Shown: positions 8,804 to 18,178, counted from the stretch's first letter. The stretch: DNA of 39,792 bases from Clostridia bacterium (GCA_017471765.1 JAFURT010000025.1:1-39792); one strand, 5' to 3'. The notes: generated by a model from the letters alone, not told the origin. A program made the numbers and translations.

Positions 8804-8821
8804 AGGTGCCGGTGATGCAAC

Positions 8822-9625
8822 ATGGCTGTTTACAGTGATGAGAAAATCGAGTTTTTTAGCCGGGCTACCCGGGACAGCGGTTTTATGATGACGCAACCCC
8901 ACTTCCACAACAAGCACGAGCTGTATTTTCTGGAAAAAGGCAAAACCAAATACGTTGTAGGCAGTGAGATATACCTGCTGGAGCCTGGCGACATGGTGTT
9001 CGCCCCTAAGGGGGCTTTCCACAAAACGGTGGTGGACGAAACCGCTGAGCGATTGCTGTTCGTCTTTGACGATGAGTTTACCGGCAGTGAATACACGCCC
9101 TATATCGAGATGCTGAAAAGCAACAAGTTTGTCCGCATTTCCTCCGACCAGCTATACAAATTCAAGGATATTTTCCGCAAAATTGAGCAAGAGAACAAGC
9201 ACCGCTCCGAAGACTATTTGGAGATGGAACGGCTGTATTTGCGGCAACTGCTCATCCTGATCAGCCGCCACCGCCTGCCGGAAAATCACACCCATCTGAG
9301 CGAGTCCTATCTGCTCATCCAAAACGCCGCCACCTATATCAGCGAGCACTATCAGACCGACCTGAGCCTGGACTTTCTGGCGCAGAAATTTGCCCTCAGC
9401 CGCAGTCACTTCTCCAAACTGTTCAAGGAGGTCACCGGGGTGGGGCTCAACGAATACATCAATATCACCCGCATCTCCGCCGCCGAAAAGCTGCTGGCGA
9501 AAAAGAATATGACCATCACCGAGGTGGCCTCTGCCTGCGGCTTTAACGACAGCAACTATTTTGCTTCGGTATTCAAGCGGCTCAAAGGCATCACGCCGAA
9601 AAAGTATTCTCTGATGAACCGATAA
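8822..9625 (+). CDS. AraC-family transcriptional regulator with cupin sensor
   Basis: This 267-residue regulator has an N-terminal cupin-like domain (about residues 15-90; HFHNKHELYFLEKG and LEPGDMVFAPKGAFHKTVV). The C-terminal AraC/XylS double helix-turn-helix (about residues 165-265) includes LSLDFLAQKFALSRSHFSKLFK and ACGFNDSNYFASVFKR. Cupin-AraC proteins usually sense a sugar or sugar acid. It is divergent to uxaBA with a shared gap of about 145 nt, so it is the likely activator of hexuronate breakdown, perhaps responding to a uronate. A GGTGAT element precedes the ATG. A terminator shared with the convergent gene follows. Confidence 0.85.
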   Translation: MAVYSDEKIEFFSRATRDSGFMMTQPHFHNKHELYFLEKGKTKYVVGSEIYLLEPGDMVFAPKGAFHKTVVDETAERLLFVFDDEFTGSEYTPYIEMLKSNKFVRISSDQLYKFKDIFRKIEQENKHRSEDYLEMERLYLRQLLILISRHRLPENHTHLSESYLLIQNAATYISEHYQTDLSLDFLAQKFALSRSHFSKLFKEVTGVGLNEYINITRISAAEKLLAKKNMTITEVASACGFNDSNYFASVFKRLKGITPKKYSLMNR

Positions 9626-9657
9626 AGAAAACCGCTGTTGCAAAACAGCGGTTTTCT
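9626..9657. terminator. Bidirectional terminator between AraC regulator and DUF4886 gene
   Basis: AGAAAACCGCTGTT and AACAGCGGTTTTCT form a 14-bp stem around a GCAA loop. A/T runs at both bases let it act on both convergent transcripts. Confidence 0.8.
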
Positions 9658-9661
9658 GGGT

Positions 9662-10438
9662 TTATTTAGGCCAGGTTACACTGTATGGTGTTTTCAGCGC
9701 ATTGGCTACCGCCTCTAGCACCTGTTTGTTTAGACCAGCCTCCAATGGTGTATAGGTAATCCGCTCCACATCTTCACACCCGGTCAACACCATCATTGCT
9801 GTGGAAGCGGCAGCATAGCGTCCAACATCATAAGACAGATGGTAATCATCACGACAAAGGCACAGTCCACAGGCTGCCCGCAAATTTTGCACAGCAATAC
9901 CGGTAGGGATAATGGTGGCAATCTCCGGCAGAACAGCCACATACTCCCTAACAATCGCATTAATCGCATCCATCATAGCAATCTGGTCACCAGCAAACTT
10001 CTGCAAATCCGGCTGTTCATACCTTTCAAATGTCGCCTCTCCTGCCCAGGTAACATTAAAGGCAAACCGGACCTGCTCCGGCACATAAGGCTTCACACAA
10101 GCAATCAGTTGGGCTAAATTCTTATAAGATTCCACCTCTGTCCAGCGGCTACCGTCCCCAGTACCTGTGGACAGAATAATCCAATCCCACTGCTCTTCCT
10201 CCAATACCGGGCGCATGGTTACATCATAGCGGTTCTCCTCCCATATACCGCCGCAATTCTTTTGATACAGGTAGGCTGCCCTGTTCTCCCGAGCGTGCAA
10301 AAGATGCTGGTTGATGGAACAACCGCCGCAGTACAAATGGGCAAAGGTAAAATCTTCCACCCCCATAGACAATGCCACCTCCGGTGACAACCAAAACGTG
10401 TCCTCGGCAAAGCTGTTCCCAATGGCAAGAATCTTCAT
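9662..10438 (-). CDS. DUF4886-type SGNH/GDSL hydrolase-like protein
   Basis: The protein of about 258 residues begins MKILAIGNSFAED, with a GNS block (Gly7-Asn8-Ser9) like block I of SGNH hydrolases. A RDDYHLS stretch near residue 215 could provide the Asp/His of the catalytic set. This matches the DUF4886 group, which often lies among carbohydrate genes and may act as an esterase. The second ATG (10438) is chosen because AGAGGA then stands about 7 nt upstream; the first ATG, 6 nt earlier, is too close. It has no signal peptide, so it is probably cytoplasmic. It follows groEL on the same strand across a terminator. The substrate is unknown. Confidence 0.7.
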   Translation of the reverse strand: MKILAIGNSFAEDTFWLSPEVALSMGVEDFTFAHLYCGGCSINQHLLHARENRAAYLYQKNCGGIWEENRYDVTMRPVLEEEQWDWIILSTGTGDGSRWTEVESYKNLAQLIACVKPYVPEQVRFAFNVTWAGEATFERYEQPDLQKFAGDQIAMMDAINAIVREYVAVLPEIATIIPTGIAVQNLRAACGLCLCRDDYHLSYDVGRYAAASTAMMVLTGCEDVERITYTPLEAGLNKQVLEAVANALKTPYSVTWPK

Positions 10439-10465
10439 GGTCATTCCTCTTTCCTATGTATACAA

Positions 10466-10499
10466 CAATGAGAGACGCTCATACGACCGTCTCTCATTG
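10466..10499 (-). terminator. Terminator after groEL
   Basis: CAATGAGAGACG and CGTCTCTCATTG form a 12-bp stem with a 10-nt loop just beyond the groEL stop codon. The minus-strand tail is moderately T-rich (TTGTTGTAT), so some read-through into the DUF4886 gene is possible. Confidence 0.7.
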
Positions 10500-10514
10500 C
10501 ATGGATTAATACGA

Positions 10515-12149
<1,635 letters not shown>

Positions 12150-12178
12150 TTACCTCCAATTCTCCATGTACCTGTGGC

Positions 12179-12475
<297 letters not shown>

Positions 12476-12502
12476 CTAAAAAAATAATGACAAATCCACG
12501 TG

Positions 12503-12529
12503 TTAGCACTCTGCTTGTTCGAGTGCTAA
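12503..12529. promoter_or_regulatory. CIRCE operator (HrcA-binding site) of groESL
   Basis: TTAGCACTC (12503-12511), a 9-nt spacer and GAGTGCTAA (12521-12529) match the CIRCE consensus at every position; an outer G/C pair extends the palindrome to 12502-12530. It lies between the promoter and groES, the usual place for HrcA repression. Confidence 0.96.
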
Positions 12530-12533
12530 CACT

Positions 12534-12561
12534 ATTGTACCCACTTTTTAAAAAAAATCAA
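12534..12561 (-). promoter_or_regulatory. Sigma-A promoter of groESL
   Basis: On the minus strand TTGATT (-35, 12556-12561) and TACAAT (-10, 12534-12539) are separated by 16 nt. CIRCE begins 4 nt downstream of the -10, so HrcA would cover the transcription start. Confidence 0.75.
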
Positions 12562-12599
12562 GAGAAATATGGAAAAAAGTTCCCGATTTCACAAATTAT

Positions 12600-13568
12600 T
12601 TACAATACTGCCGGGGCGTAAGCACCGCCGATGACCTTTTGGCACGCTTTTTTCGCTTCGGCAAGGGGCTTCGGCAGAACAAAATTAAAGGCATTCCGGA
12701 GAATGGAGAAATTCATGGTATCTGCATTGAAGCACTCCCCATCCACGTTGCACACCATAGCCTTGGCCGCCTTTACCCGCATCGCCGTGCCCCGGATATG
12801 CTCACAGCAGTCCAAGTCGCCATACTCGCCGGCTTTGTATTTTCCGAGGAAGAAGGGAATCTTCACCCGGGAGATCTTTTTGACCAGCACAAAATCCAGC
12901 ACGCCGTCATCCGGCACCGCCTGGGGCGCGCCACGGTAGCCACCACCGTAATACTGGCCGTTGGCCGCCAGCGTCATCAGATACTTGCCACTGCGACGGA
13001 CAATACCATCGGGGGTATCCATTTCAATCTCCATCTGTTCGCCAATGGGGTGGCAGAACACGTCCGCCACCGCAATATTATACGCCATGGAGCCATTGAC
13101 ACCGGGCAGATTCTTATACCGCTGCATCTTCTGCCCCACCGAGGCATCCATGCCGATGGAGGCGATATTCAGCGACCGCATATCGCCGCAATCCACCGCA
13201 TCCACCGGGAAAGCCTCCCCCTCAATGAGGTTGGACAGTTCCATGAAATCCTCCCGGCTACCAAAGGTGCGGACATAGTCATTGCCGGAGCCACAAGGAA
13301 TCACCGCCAGCTCGGCATCACTGCCCACCGGAATCCCGTTGGCGGTTTCCTGCAACGTACCGTCTCCGCCGCAGGCATACAGCCGCACCAGGCCGCCGGC
13401 CTCACATTCCTCACGGGCAATACGGGTAGCCGCCCCCACGCCATCGGTCAGGCGTACCCGGTGCTCCAGCTCCGGATGCCGGGCAAAATACGCATCGATC
13501 TTCCCTCGCAACATAAGCGCCAGGCGATTTTTGCCTGCCACGGGGTTGAGAATAAACACATGACGCAT
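12600..13568 (-). CDS. Diacylglycerol kinase-type lipid kinase (YegS/DgkB family)
   Basis: This 322-residue protein starts MRHVFILNPVAGKNR, has GGDGT at residues 67-71 and GSGND at 93-97, and carries the C-terminal beta-sandwich seen in DagK_cat proteins. It should phosphorylate diacylglycerol or a related lipid with ATP at the membrane face. The ATG at 13568 is used because GGAGGTGATC stands directly upstream; the frame extends 9 codons further without a better site. It is the last gene of a minus-strand run after the RlmL-like methyltransferase (gap 23 nt). The exact lipid is not determined. Confidence 0.85.
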   Translation of the reverse strand: MRHVFILNPVAGKNRLALMLRGKIDAYFARHPELEHRVRLTDGVGAATRIAREECEAGGLVRLYACGGDGTLQETANGIPVGSDAELAVIPCGSGNDYVRTFGSREDFMELSNLIEGEAFPVDAVDCGDMRSLNIASIGMDASVGQKMQRYKNLPGVNGSMAYNIAVADVFCHPIGEQMEIEMDTPDGIVRRSGKYLMTLAANGQYYGGGYRGAPQAVPDDGVLDFVLVKKISRVKIPFFLGKYKAGEYGDLDCCEHIRGTAMRVKAAKAMVCNVDGECFNADTMNFSILRNAFNFVLPKPLAEAKKACQKVIGGAYAPAVL

Positions 13569-13591
13569 CAGATCACCTCCAGGGTACTTTA

Positions 13592-14707
13592 TCATTTATA
13601 GTAAATATACAACTGACATTTTAACATACCGTTATACAGCTTGCGCCGCTTATCTGCCGGACGGCCGAACAGGGTCTCAAACTGCTCATGGGGGCTGATG
13701 ATGGCATAACTCCAGCCGGGCTTGGGGACAAACACCTTACCCATTACCCGGTACAGCTCCTCCGCCGCCTTCACATCCAGCAGACGCTCACCGTAAGGAG
13801 GGTTGCACAGCACCGTGCCGGTGTCCCCCTCCGGCACAAACTGCCGGATATCTGCCACCGAGGAAGTGACACAGTCGCCCACACCGGCTTTGGCGGCGTT
13901 CTCCCCTACCAGAGACAGCACCTCCCGGTCGATATCGCTGCCACGGGCGGCAAACTCCACCTCCCGCTGGCGCTCTCTCGCCACCTGCCGTTCCTCTTTC
14001 CACACCGCATCCGGCACGCTGTCCCAGTACATGGCCGAGAAGGTGCGCTTAATGCCGGGGGCGATGCCACGGGCGGCCATTGCCGCCTCAATCAGCAGGG
14101 TGCCCGAGCCGCAGCAGGGATCGCACACCAATTTGGCACGCCGGGCCCGGGTTACATCCACAATGGTCGCCGCCAACGTCTCCTTGATGGGTGCACCGCC
14201 GGATGCGGCACGGTAGCCGCGCTTATGCAAGCCCACGCCGCTGGTATCCAACAGCATTGTGACCTCGTCCTTCATGATGGTGAACTGAATCTGGCACTTG
14301 CCGTCGCACTCGTCAAACCACTGCACGCCGTACACCCGGCTCAGCCGTTCCACCACCGCTTTTTTGATGATGGCCTGGCAATCCGGGATGCTGTGCAGCT
14401 GAGAATTCAGCGACCAGCCCTTGACCGGGAAAGCGTCCATCTTACCGATGAAACGCTCCCAGGCCAGAGCCTTGACGCCCTGGAACAGCTCCTCAAAGCT
14501 CCGGGCAGCGAACCGTCCCATCACCAACTGGATGCGCTCGGCATACCGGGAGCCGATGTTAGCCCGGGCCATCATCTCTACCCCACCGGAAAACAGCACA
14601 CGGCCATTCTCCGGGCGTACATTCTCGGCACCCATACGGCGCAATTCGTCCCCCAATATGCCCTCGATGCCGAACAGGCACGGGGCACAGTATTCCAACA
14701 GTTCCAT
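13592..14707 (-). CDS. RlmL/YpsC-type 23S rRNA guanine-N2 methyltransferase
   Basis: The 371-residue protein has an N-terminal ferredoxin-like/THUMP RNA-binding part (about residues 1-160) and a SAM methyltransferase domain. The SAM motif is DPCCGSGT (196-203) and the catalytic motif is NPPYGERL (302-309), as in enzymes that methylate the exocyclic N2 of guanine. Length and order match the Firmicutes YpsC group, related to the N-terminal half of E. coli RlmL (G2445). AAAGGAGAAGG precedes the ATG. It sits 22 nt behind the fumarase alpha gene. The exact rRNA position is inferred. Confidence 0.85.
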   Translation of the reverse strand: MELLEYCAPCLFGIEGILGDELRRMGAENVRPENGRVLFSGGVEMMARANIGSRYAERIQLVMGRFAARSFEELFQGVKALAWERFIGKMDAFPVKGWSLNSQLHSIPDCQAIIKKAVVERLSRVYGVQWFDECDGKCQIQFTIMKDEVTMLLDTSGVGLHKRGYRAASGGAPIKETLAATIVDVTRARRAKLVCDPCCGSGTLLIEAAMAARGIAPGIKRTFSAMYWDSVPDAVWKEERQVARERQREVEFAARGSDIDREVLSLVGENAAKAGVGDCVTSSVADIRQFVPEGDTGTVLCNPPYGERLLDVKAAEELYRVMGKVFVPKPGWSYAIISPHEQFETLFGRPADKRRKLYNGMLKCQLYIYYK

Positions 14708-14729
14708 TCCTTTACCTTCTCCTTTGCCG

Positions 14730-15572
14730 TTATAACACGGCTGTTGCGTGCCGCGTGACGTGACACCCTACATTCACCGCCAGCGGAAGGCCGGCGATGT
14801 GGGTGGGGGCGGTTTCAATCATCACCGCCAAAGCCGTGGTCTCGCCGCCAAAGCCCTGGGGGCCAATGCCCAACGCATTGACCGCCGTCAAAATATCCCG
14901 CTCCAGTTCGGCGTAGTAGGCGTCGGGGTGAGGCTGGGAAACCGGACGGCACAGCGCCTTCTTGGCCAAATAGGCCACCTGCTCAAAATCGCCACCGATG
15001 CCAATGCCCAATACCAAGGGCGGGCAGGGGTTACTCCCCGCCTCCCGGACCGCCTGGCACACCCGGTGGATCACCGTCTGCCGGTCCGCCGCCGGAGTCA
15101 GCATAAACACCCGGCTCATATTCTCACTGCCAAAGCCCTTAGGCGCCACCGTAATTTCGCACACGTCCCCTTCCACCAGTTCCAGGTGCAACACGGCCGG
15201 CGTATTATCACCGGTATTGCCCCGGCGGAGTGGGTCAGCCACCACCGAACAGCGCAGACGCCCCTCGGTATAGCCGGCGGCCACACCGGCGTTGACCGCA
15301 TCCGCCAGCAGGCCGCCGGTAATGTGTACCTCCTGGCCCAGTCGGACAAACACCACCGCCATGCCGGTATCCTGACAGATGGGCAGAGCCATTTCCTCTG
15401 CCGCAACCAGATTTTCGCACAGGTCCTGCATCACCGCACAGGGTAACGGATCGGTCTCCTGGCCAGCCGCACAGCGGATACAGGCCTCCAGGTCCTCCGG
15501 CAGACGGCGGTTGGCCTGTATGCACAGTGCCCGGACGGTGTCCGTAATAGCCGACGCTGTAATCTCACGCAT
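14730..15572 (-). CDS. Class I fumarase / L-tartrate dehydratase alpha subunit, without adjacent beta
   Basis: The 280-residue protein matches the iron-sulfur alpha domain of class I fumarases. It has LPICQDTGMAVV, PKGFGSENMS and SNPCPPLVLGIGIGG, and ends with NVGCHVTRHA. Cys66, Cys183 and Cys270 are placed to bind the [4Fe-4S] cluster. It would interconvert fumarate and malate together with a beta subunit. The start is the ATG giving MREITASAI, preceded by AAAGGAG; upstream codons of the longer frame lie in the terminator of the S1 gene. Normally the beta subunit gene follows directly. Here an rRNA methyltransferase follows and no beta gene is present in the window. L-tartrate dehydratase or another hydro-lyase remains possible. 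Confidence 0.85.
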   Translation of the reverse strand: MREITASAITDTVRALCIQANRRLPEDLEACIRCAAGQETDPLPCAVMQDLCENLVAAEEMALPICQDTGMAVVFVRLGQEVHITGGLLADAVNAGVAAGYTEGRLRCSVVADPLRRGNTGDNTPAVLHLELVEGDVCEITVAPKGFGSENMSRVFMLTPAADRQTVIHRVCQAVREAGSNPCPPLVLGIGIGGDFEQVAYLAKKALCRPVSQPHPDAYYAELERDILTAVNALGIGPQGFGGETTALAVMIETAPTHIAGLPLAVNVGCHVTRHATAVL

Positions 15573-15603
15573 GGGTATTCGCTCCTTTATTCCATCAACA
15601 CAC

Positions 15604-15650
15604 AAAAAAGGAGAACGCCTTTCTCTGCCTGGAGAGAAGCATTCCCCTTT
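15604..15650 (-). terminator. Terminator after the S1-domain gene
   Basis: On the minus strand AAGGGGAATGC pairs with GCGTTCTCCTT (two G-T wobbles), with an inner TTCTCT/AGAGAA stem, followed by a T run. It lies between the S1 gene stop and the fumarase alpha start. The fumarase unit thus depends on read-through or an unseen promoter. Confidence 0.72.
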
Positions 15651-15660
15651 CTTTACACAA

Positions 15661-16119
15661 TTATTGCTGGGGGCCATTGCCGCGCGGCTTGCGGCCAAAA
15701 CCACCGTGCTTGTTATCCATCGACCGCTTCAGGTCGGAGATCTTCTCGTCACTGGTGGCCTTGAATCGACTCATCATATCCTCAAAGCTCTCGCCACTGC
15801 GGGAAGAGGAGGAAGACTGCCACTCATAATCACCCGGACGGCCGTTGAACGCCGGACGCTTGGCAGGAGCCTGGCGCGGTGCCGGGGGCTGTGCTTTCTT
15901 GATAGAGAGGCTGATCTTTCCGTCTTCGCTGATGCTCAGCACCTTGACCTTAACCGTCTGCCCCTCGGTGACAAAATCACTGATCTCTTTTACGTACGTT
16001 GATGCCACCTCGGAGATGTGCACCATACCGGTCTTTTTGTCCGGAAGCTCCACAAAGGCGCCGAACTTGGTAATACCGGTCACTTTACCCTCTAAAATCG
16101 CTCCGACCTCTAGTTGCAT
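15661..16119 (-). CDS. S1-domain RNA-binding protein (YabR / general stress protein 13-like)
   Basis: The 152-residue protein has one S1 domain (about residues 1-75; VGAILEGKVTGITKFGAFVEL, GMVHISEVA, KVLSISEDGKISLSIK). A hydrophilic tail rich in Pro, Ser, Arg and Gly follows and is probably disordered. S1 domains bind single-stranded RNA, often at ribosomes. The gene directly follows divIC, exactly as yabR follows divIC in Bacillus, which supports orthology. It shares the vegetative promoter in front of divIC and ends in a terminator. Its specific RNA target is unknown. Confidence 0.85.
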   Translation of the reverse strand: MQLEVGAILEGKVTGITKFGAFVELPDKKTGMVHISEVASTYVKEISDFVTEGQTVKVKVLSISEDGKISLSIKKAQPPAPRQAPAKRPAFNGRPGDYEWQSSSSSRSGESFEDMMSRFKATSDEKISDLKRSMDNKHGGFGRKPRGNGPQQ

Positions 16120-16143
16120 AGATGTTTTGTATCCCCCTACTGA

Positions 16144-16428
16144 TTAGCCTGCTGCATTTTGGTAGATCTGCTGCCCAGGATGACACAGACCGTTTTCGTT
16201 GGCCTTCTGTTCCAGAAGTGCATCCGCATTGTTTTTCTGCTCTTCCAGATCTTCGATAATCAGCTCACGTCTGATTGTCTCCTCCGCCATCTGGTCAAGC
16301 TGCTTCTGCTTATCCTCCAACTGGGCATGAAGCTGTACCGACTTTAAAAACAGGAAAGCAACAACGGCCACCAGCACGATACGGAGCGCCCAATTGCTCT
16401 TTTTCTTCTTGCGAAATGTTGTTTTCAC
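16144..16428 (-). CDS. divIC: Septum-formation protein DivIC (FtsB/DivIC family)
   Basis: The 94-residue protein begins with a basic cytoplasmic tail (KTTFRKKKK). A single membrane helix follows (WALRIVLVAVVAFLFLKSV), then a coiled-coil rich in Gln, Glu and Lys, and NGLCHPGQQIYQ at the end. This is the bitopic layout of DivIC/FtsB, a member of the FtsL-DivIB-DivIC division complex. The GTG at 16428 is chosen because AAAGGAGG lies 8 nt upstream; the longer frame starts inside a promoter. It lies between yabQ and the S1 gene, the conserved Firmicutes order. Confidence 0.88.
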   Translation of the reverse strand: MKTTFRKKKKSNWALRIVLVAVVAFLFLKSVQLHAQLEDKQKQLDQMAEETIRRELIIEDLEEQKNNADALLEQKANENGLCHPGQQIYQNAAG

Positions 16429-16474
16429 GCCGGCAGCCTCCTTTCCTGAATAATCATACAGTTTCACATAGAAC

Positions 16475-16503
16475 ATTCTACCTCTTACTGTAGAAAATTT
16501 CAA
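16475..16503 (-). promoter_or_regulatory. Sigma-A promoter for divIC, overlapping the yabQ stop
   Basis: On the minus strand TTGAAA (-35, 16498-16503) and TAGAAT (-10, 16475-16480) are exactly 17 nt apart. The -35 covers the stop codon of yabQ. It would give divIC and the S1 gene vegetative expression independent of the sporulation unit upstream. Confidence 0.72.
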
Positions 16504-16964
16504 GTGTTTTTTTGAAAAAAATTGCATTTTTTTCGACTTTTTTTCGTCACGAAAGATGGCTTGCCGATTTTGTCTCTTAATCGGCGGAAAAACGCCGGGA
16601 TTTTCAGCAAAATTCGCTCCCCTCCGTCCAACAGCCACCGCCACAGTTGGCTGTTCCAGCGCAAAAGCATACACAGCCCCCGGCACACCCAGCGTCCCAC
16701 GCTCATATGCTCCGTCAGAAAGCCCACCGCCACACCAACGAACAGCAACGGATGGAGCTCTCCATCCATAATAGCCAGGGCGCCGAAAAAGGTCACCAGT
16801 GCCGCCGGGATACCGAACAAGGCATCCAGCAAAAACTGCCGCCAGCGCCCGCCGGTGGTGCGTCCAACGGCGGTGAGCATCTCAAACAACAGCCCCAGCA
16901 AAACGCCGACACCACTACTCTGTAGAAGAAACAGCAGTTGCTGTTGCCCTGTCCACTCCACCAT
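16500..16964 (-). CDS. yabQ: Spore cortex biosynthesis protein YabQ
   Basis: The 154-residue protein has several hydrophobic helices. FLLQSSGVGVLLGLLFEML near the N-terminus and the ALVTFFGALAIMDGELHPLLFVGV stretch are as expected for YabQ. A basic C-terminal tail follows. YabQ is a forespore-outer-membrane protein needed for cortex formation in Bacillus. It starts at an ATG that overlaps the yabP stop (TGATG), a sign of translational coupling. It lies between yabP and divIC as in other Firmicutes. Confidence 0.88.
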   Translation of the reverse strand: MVEWTGQQQLLFLLQSSGVGVLLGLLFEMLTAVGRTTGGRWRQFLLDALFGIPAALVTFFGALAIMDGELHPLLFVGVAVGFLTEHMSVGRWVCRGLCMLLRWNSQLWRWLLDGGERILLKIPAFFRRLRDKIGKPSFVTKKSRKKCNFFQKNT

Positions 16965-17245
16965 CAGCGTAGCAGACGGCTAAAAAAGCCGCCTCCTTTA
17001 ACCGCATCGCTGTATGTCAAGCTATCCACCTGCCCCTCCAGCGAAAGGGAGCCTCCCTCCAGATTCAGTTGACGGATATGCAGGCCGCTTCCCCGGATGG
17101 TCAGCTCTCCCATGGAGGTATAGGCAATCACGGCATTCTCATCAAAGCTATCCACATCCGCTACACCGGTCAGCTCTACCTGACGGCGGTCCTGCATAAT
17201 CAGCTGGTGCGGCTGTGGAGGGGCTGTTCTTTCTTTTCGTTCCAT
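16964..17245 (-). CDS. yabP: Sporulation protein YabP (YabP/YqfC family)
   Basis: The 93-residue soluble protein contains HQLIMQDRRQVELTGVADVDSFDE, TSMGELTIRGSGLHIRQLNLEGGSLSLEG and a Gly/Phe-rich end. These are hallmarks of the YabP/YqfC beta-strand family. GGGAGGG precedes the ATG. In Bacillus yabP is transcribed by sigma-E in the mother cell, and a matching promoter lies upstream here. It is translated with yabQ. Confidence 0.9.
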   Translation of the reverse strand: MERKERTAPPQPHQLIMQDRRQVELTGVADVDSFDENAVIAYTSMGELTIRGSGLHIRQLNLEGGSLSLEGQVDSLTYSDAVKGGGFFSRLLR

Positions 17246-17272
17246 CGTGTTCCCTCCCTACTGTCCTGGTGC

Positions 17273-17302
17273 AGTATATGTCACCGGACAAGGGGAATAT
17301 GC
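17273..17302 (-). promoter_or_regulatory. Sigma-E-type promoter of yabPQ
   Basis: On the minus strand GCATATT (-35, 17296-17302) and CATATACT (-10, 17273-17280) are 15 nt apart. Both fit the sigma-E pattern (ATATT, then CATAC-like) and no sigma-A pair competes. It lies directly downstream of the rqcP terminator and ahead of yabP, so yabPQ should switch on in the mother cell. Confidence 0.62.
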
Positions 17303-17331
17303 AAAAAAGCGGATGGATATTCCACCCGCTT
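17303..17331 (-). terminator. Terminator after rqcP
   Basis: On the minus strand an 11-bp stem (AAGCGGGTGGA with TCCATCCGCTT, one wobble) and an ATA loop precede six T residues. It isolates hup-rqcP from the sporulation genes. Confidence 0.78.
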
Positions 17332-17353
17332 CATCTACTCACGATTACGCTGT

Positions 17354-17599
17354 TTACCCCTCCAGCACCCTGTACAGCAGGGGGGCATCGTTTTTTGCCA
17401 CCGTCTCCTGCACCGATACCACCTGGGCACGTAGTTGGCGTGCGCCCAGTGTCAGGGTGATAACGTCATCCACCTTCACCTCATAGGAGGCTCTGGCCGG
17501 TTTATCGTTCACCAGCACCTTGCCGGCGTCACAAGCCTCGTTTGCCACGGTGCGGCGCTTGATCAACCGGGACACCTTCAGGTATTTATCCAATCGCAT
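17354..17599 (-). CDS. rqcP: S4-domain RNA-binding protein RqcP (YabO)
   Basis: This protein of about 81 residues starts MRLDKYLKVSRLIKRRT and carries the S4 RNA-binding motif (DAGKVLVNDKPARASYEVKVDD). It is the size and order of YabO/RqcP, which binds stalled large ribosomal subunits and helps alanine tailing in ribosome quality control. The ATG at 17599 has AAAGGAG 9 nt upstream; an earlier in-frame start 9 codons before is unsupported. It follows hup after a terminator and precedes yabP, the conserved Firmicutes context. Confidence 0.9.
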   Translation of the reverse strand: MRLDKYLKVSRLIKRRTVANEACDAGKVLVNDKPARASYEVKVDDVITLTLGARQLRAQVVSVQETVAKNDAPLLYRVLEG

Positions 17600-17636
17600 C
17601 GCTCTGTTCTCCTTTCCTGGACTCAATCACGATAAA

Positions 17637-17662
17637 AAGCCGCCCGGTATCCCGGACGGCTT
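17637..17662 (-). terminator. Terminator after hup
   Basis: On the minus strand AAGCCGTCCGG pairs with CCGGGCGGCTT around a 4-nt loop, followed by TTTTTA. rqcP starts only about 38 nt later and has no clear promoter of its own, so read-through is likely. Confidence 0.82.
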
Positions 17663-17676
17663 GCTATCTGCGGAAA

Positions 17677-17949
17677 TTAGTTGACAGCCTTCTTCAGAGC
17701 AGCGCCAGCCTTGAACACGGGTTGCTTGGAAGCGGCAATCTTGATCTCCTCTTTGGTCTGGGGGTTGCGGCCGATGCGGGCAGCACGCTCGTTAACCTGG
17801 AAAGTACCAAAGCCAACCAGCTGAACCTTATCACCCTTAACCAGGGCCTCTTCGATGGCAGCGACCACAGCAGCAACAGCCTTCTCGGCGTCCTTCTTGG
17901 TCAGGCCGGCCTTATCGGCAACGGCAGCAATGAGTTCTGTCTTGTTCAT
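17677..17949 (-). CDS. hup: DNA-binding protein HU
   Basis: This 90-residue protein starts [25 protein letters not shown] and has [17 protein letters not shown] and [10 protein letters not shown], the DNA-bending arm of HU. It wraps and compacts chromosomal DNA. GGAGGT lies 7 nt before the ATG. A clear promoter (TTGCAA-17-TATAGT) precedes it and a strong terminator follows. The HU family is certain; an IHF-type role is unlikely in Firmicutes. Confidence 0.97.
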   Translation of the reverse strand: MNKTELIAAVADKAGLTKKDAEKAVAAVVAAIEEALVKGDKVQLVGFGTFQVNERAARIGRNPQTKEEIKIAASKQPVFKAGAALKKAVN

Positions 17950-18038
17950 GATGTATACCTCCAAAAATTATATTCCAGCGGAAAACCGCATCTGGACAAA
18001 CATCCGGAGCACGCACACTGCACATGCCCCATGGGAAT

Positions 18039-18067
18039 ACTATACTCCTTTTTCCTCGACTTTGCAA
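18039..18067 (-). promoter_or_regulatory. Sigma-A promoter of hup
   Basis: On the minus strand TTGCAA (-35, 18062-18067) and TATAGT (-10, 18039-18044) are 17 nt apart, leaving a leader of about 80 nt before hup. Confidence 0.7.
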
Positions 18068-18178
18068 GAGGAAATTTACATTTTGGCTTTTTCGCAAAAT
18101 CTACCCACGTTTTTATGTGCAAAATAACTAGTTTTTCATCATTTTTCGATAAAAAACTGCCAATTCTCTCGACTAAAA

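Noticed and set aside
15573-15603. A separate promoter for the fumarase alpha gene.
   Set aside because: The gap after the S1 terminator is only about 30 nt and holds no -10/-35 pair.
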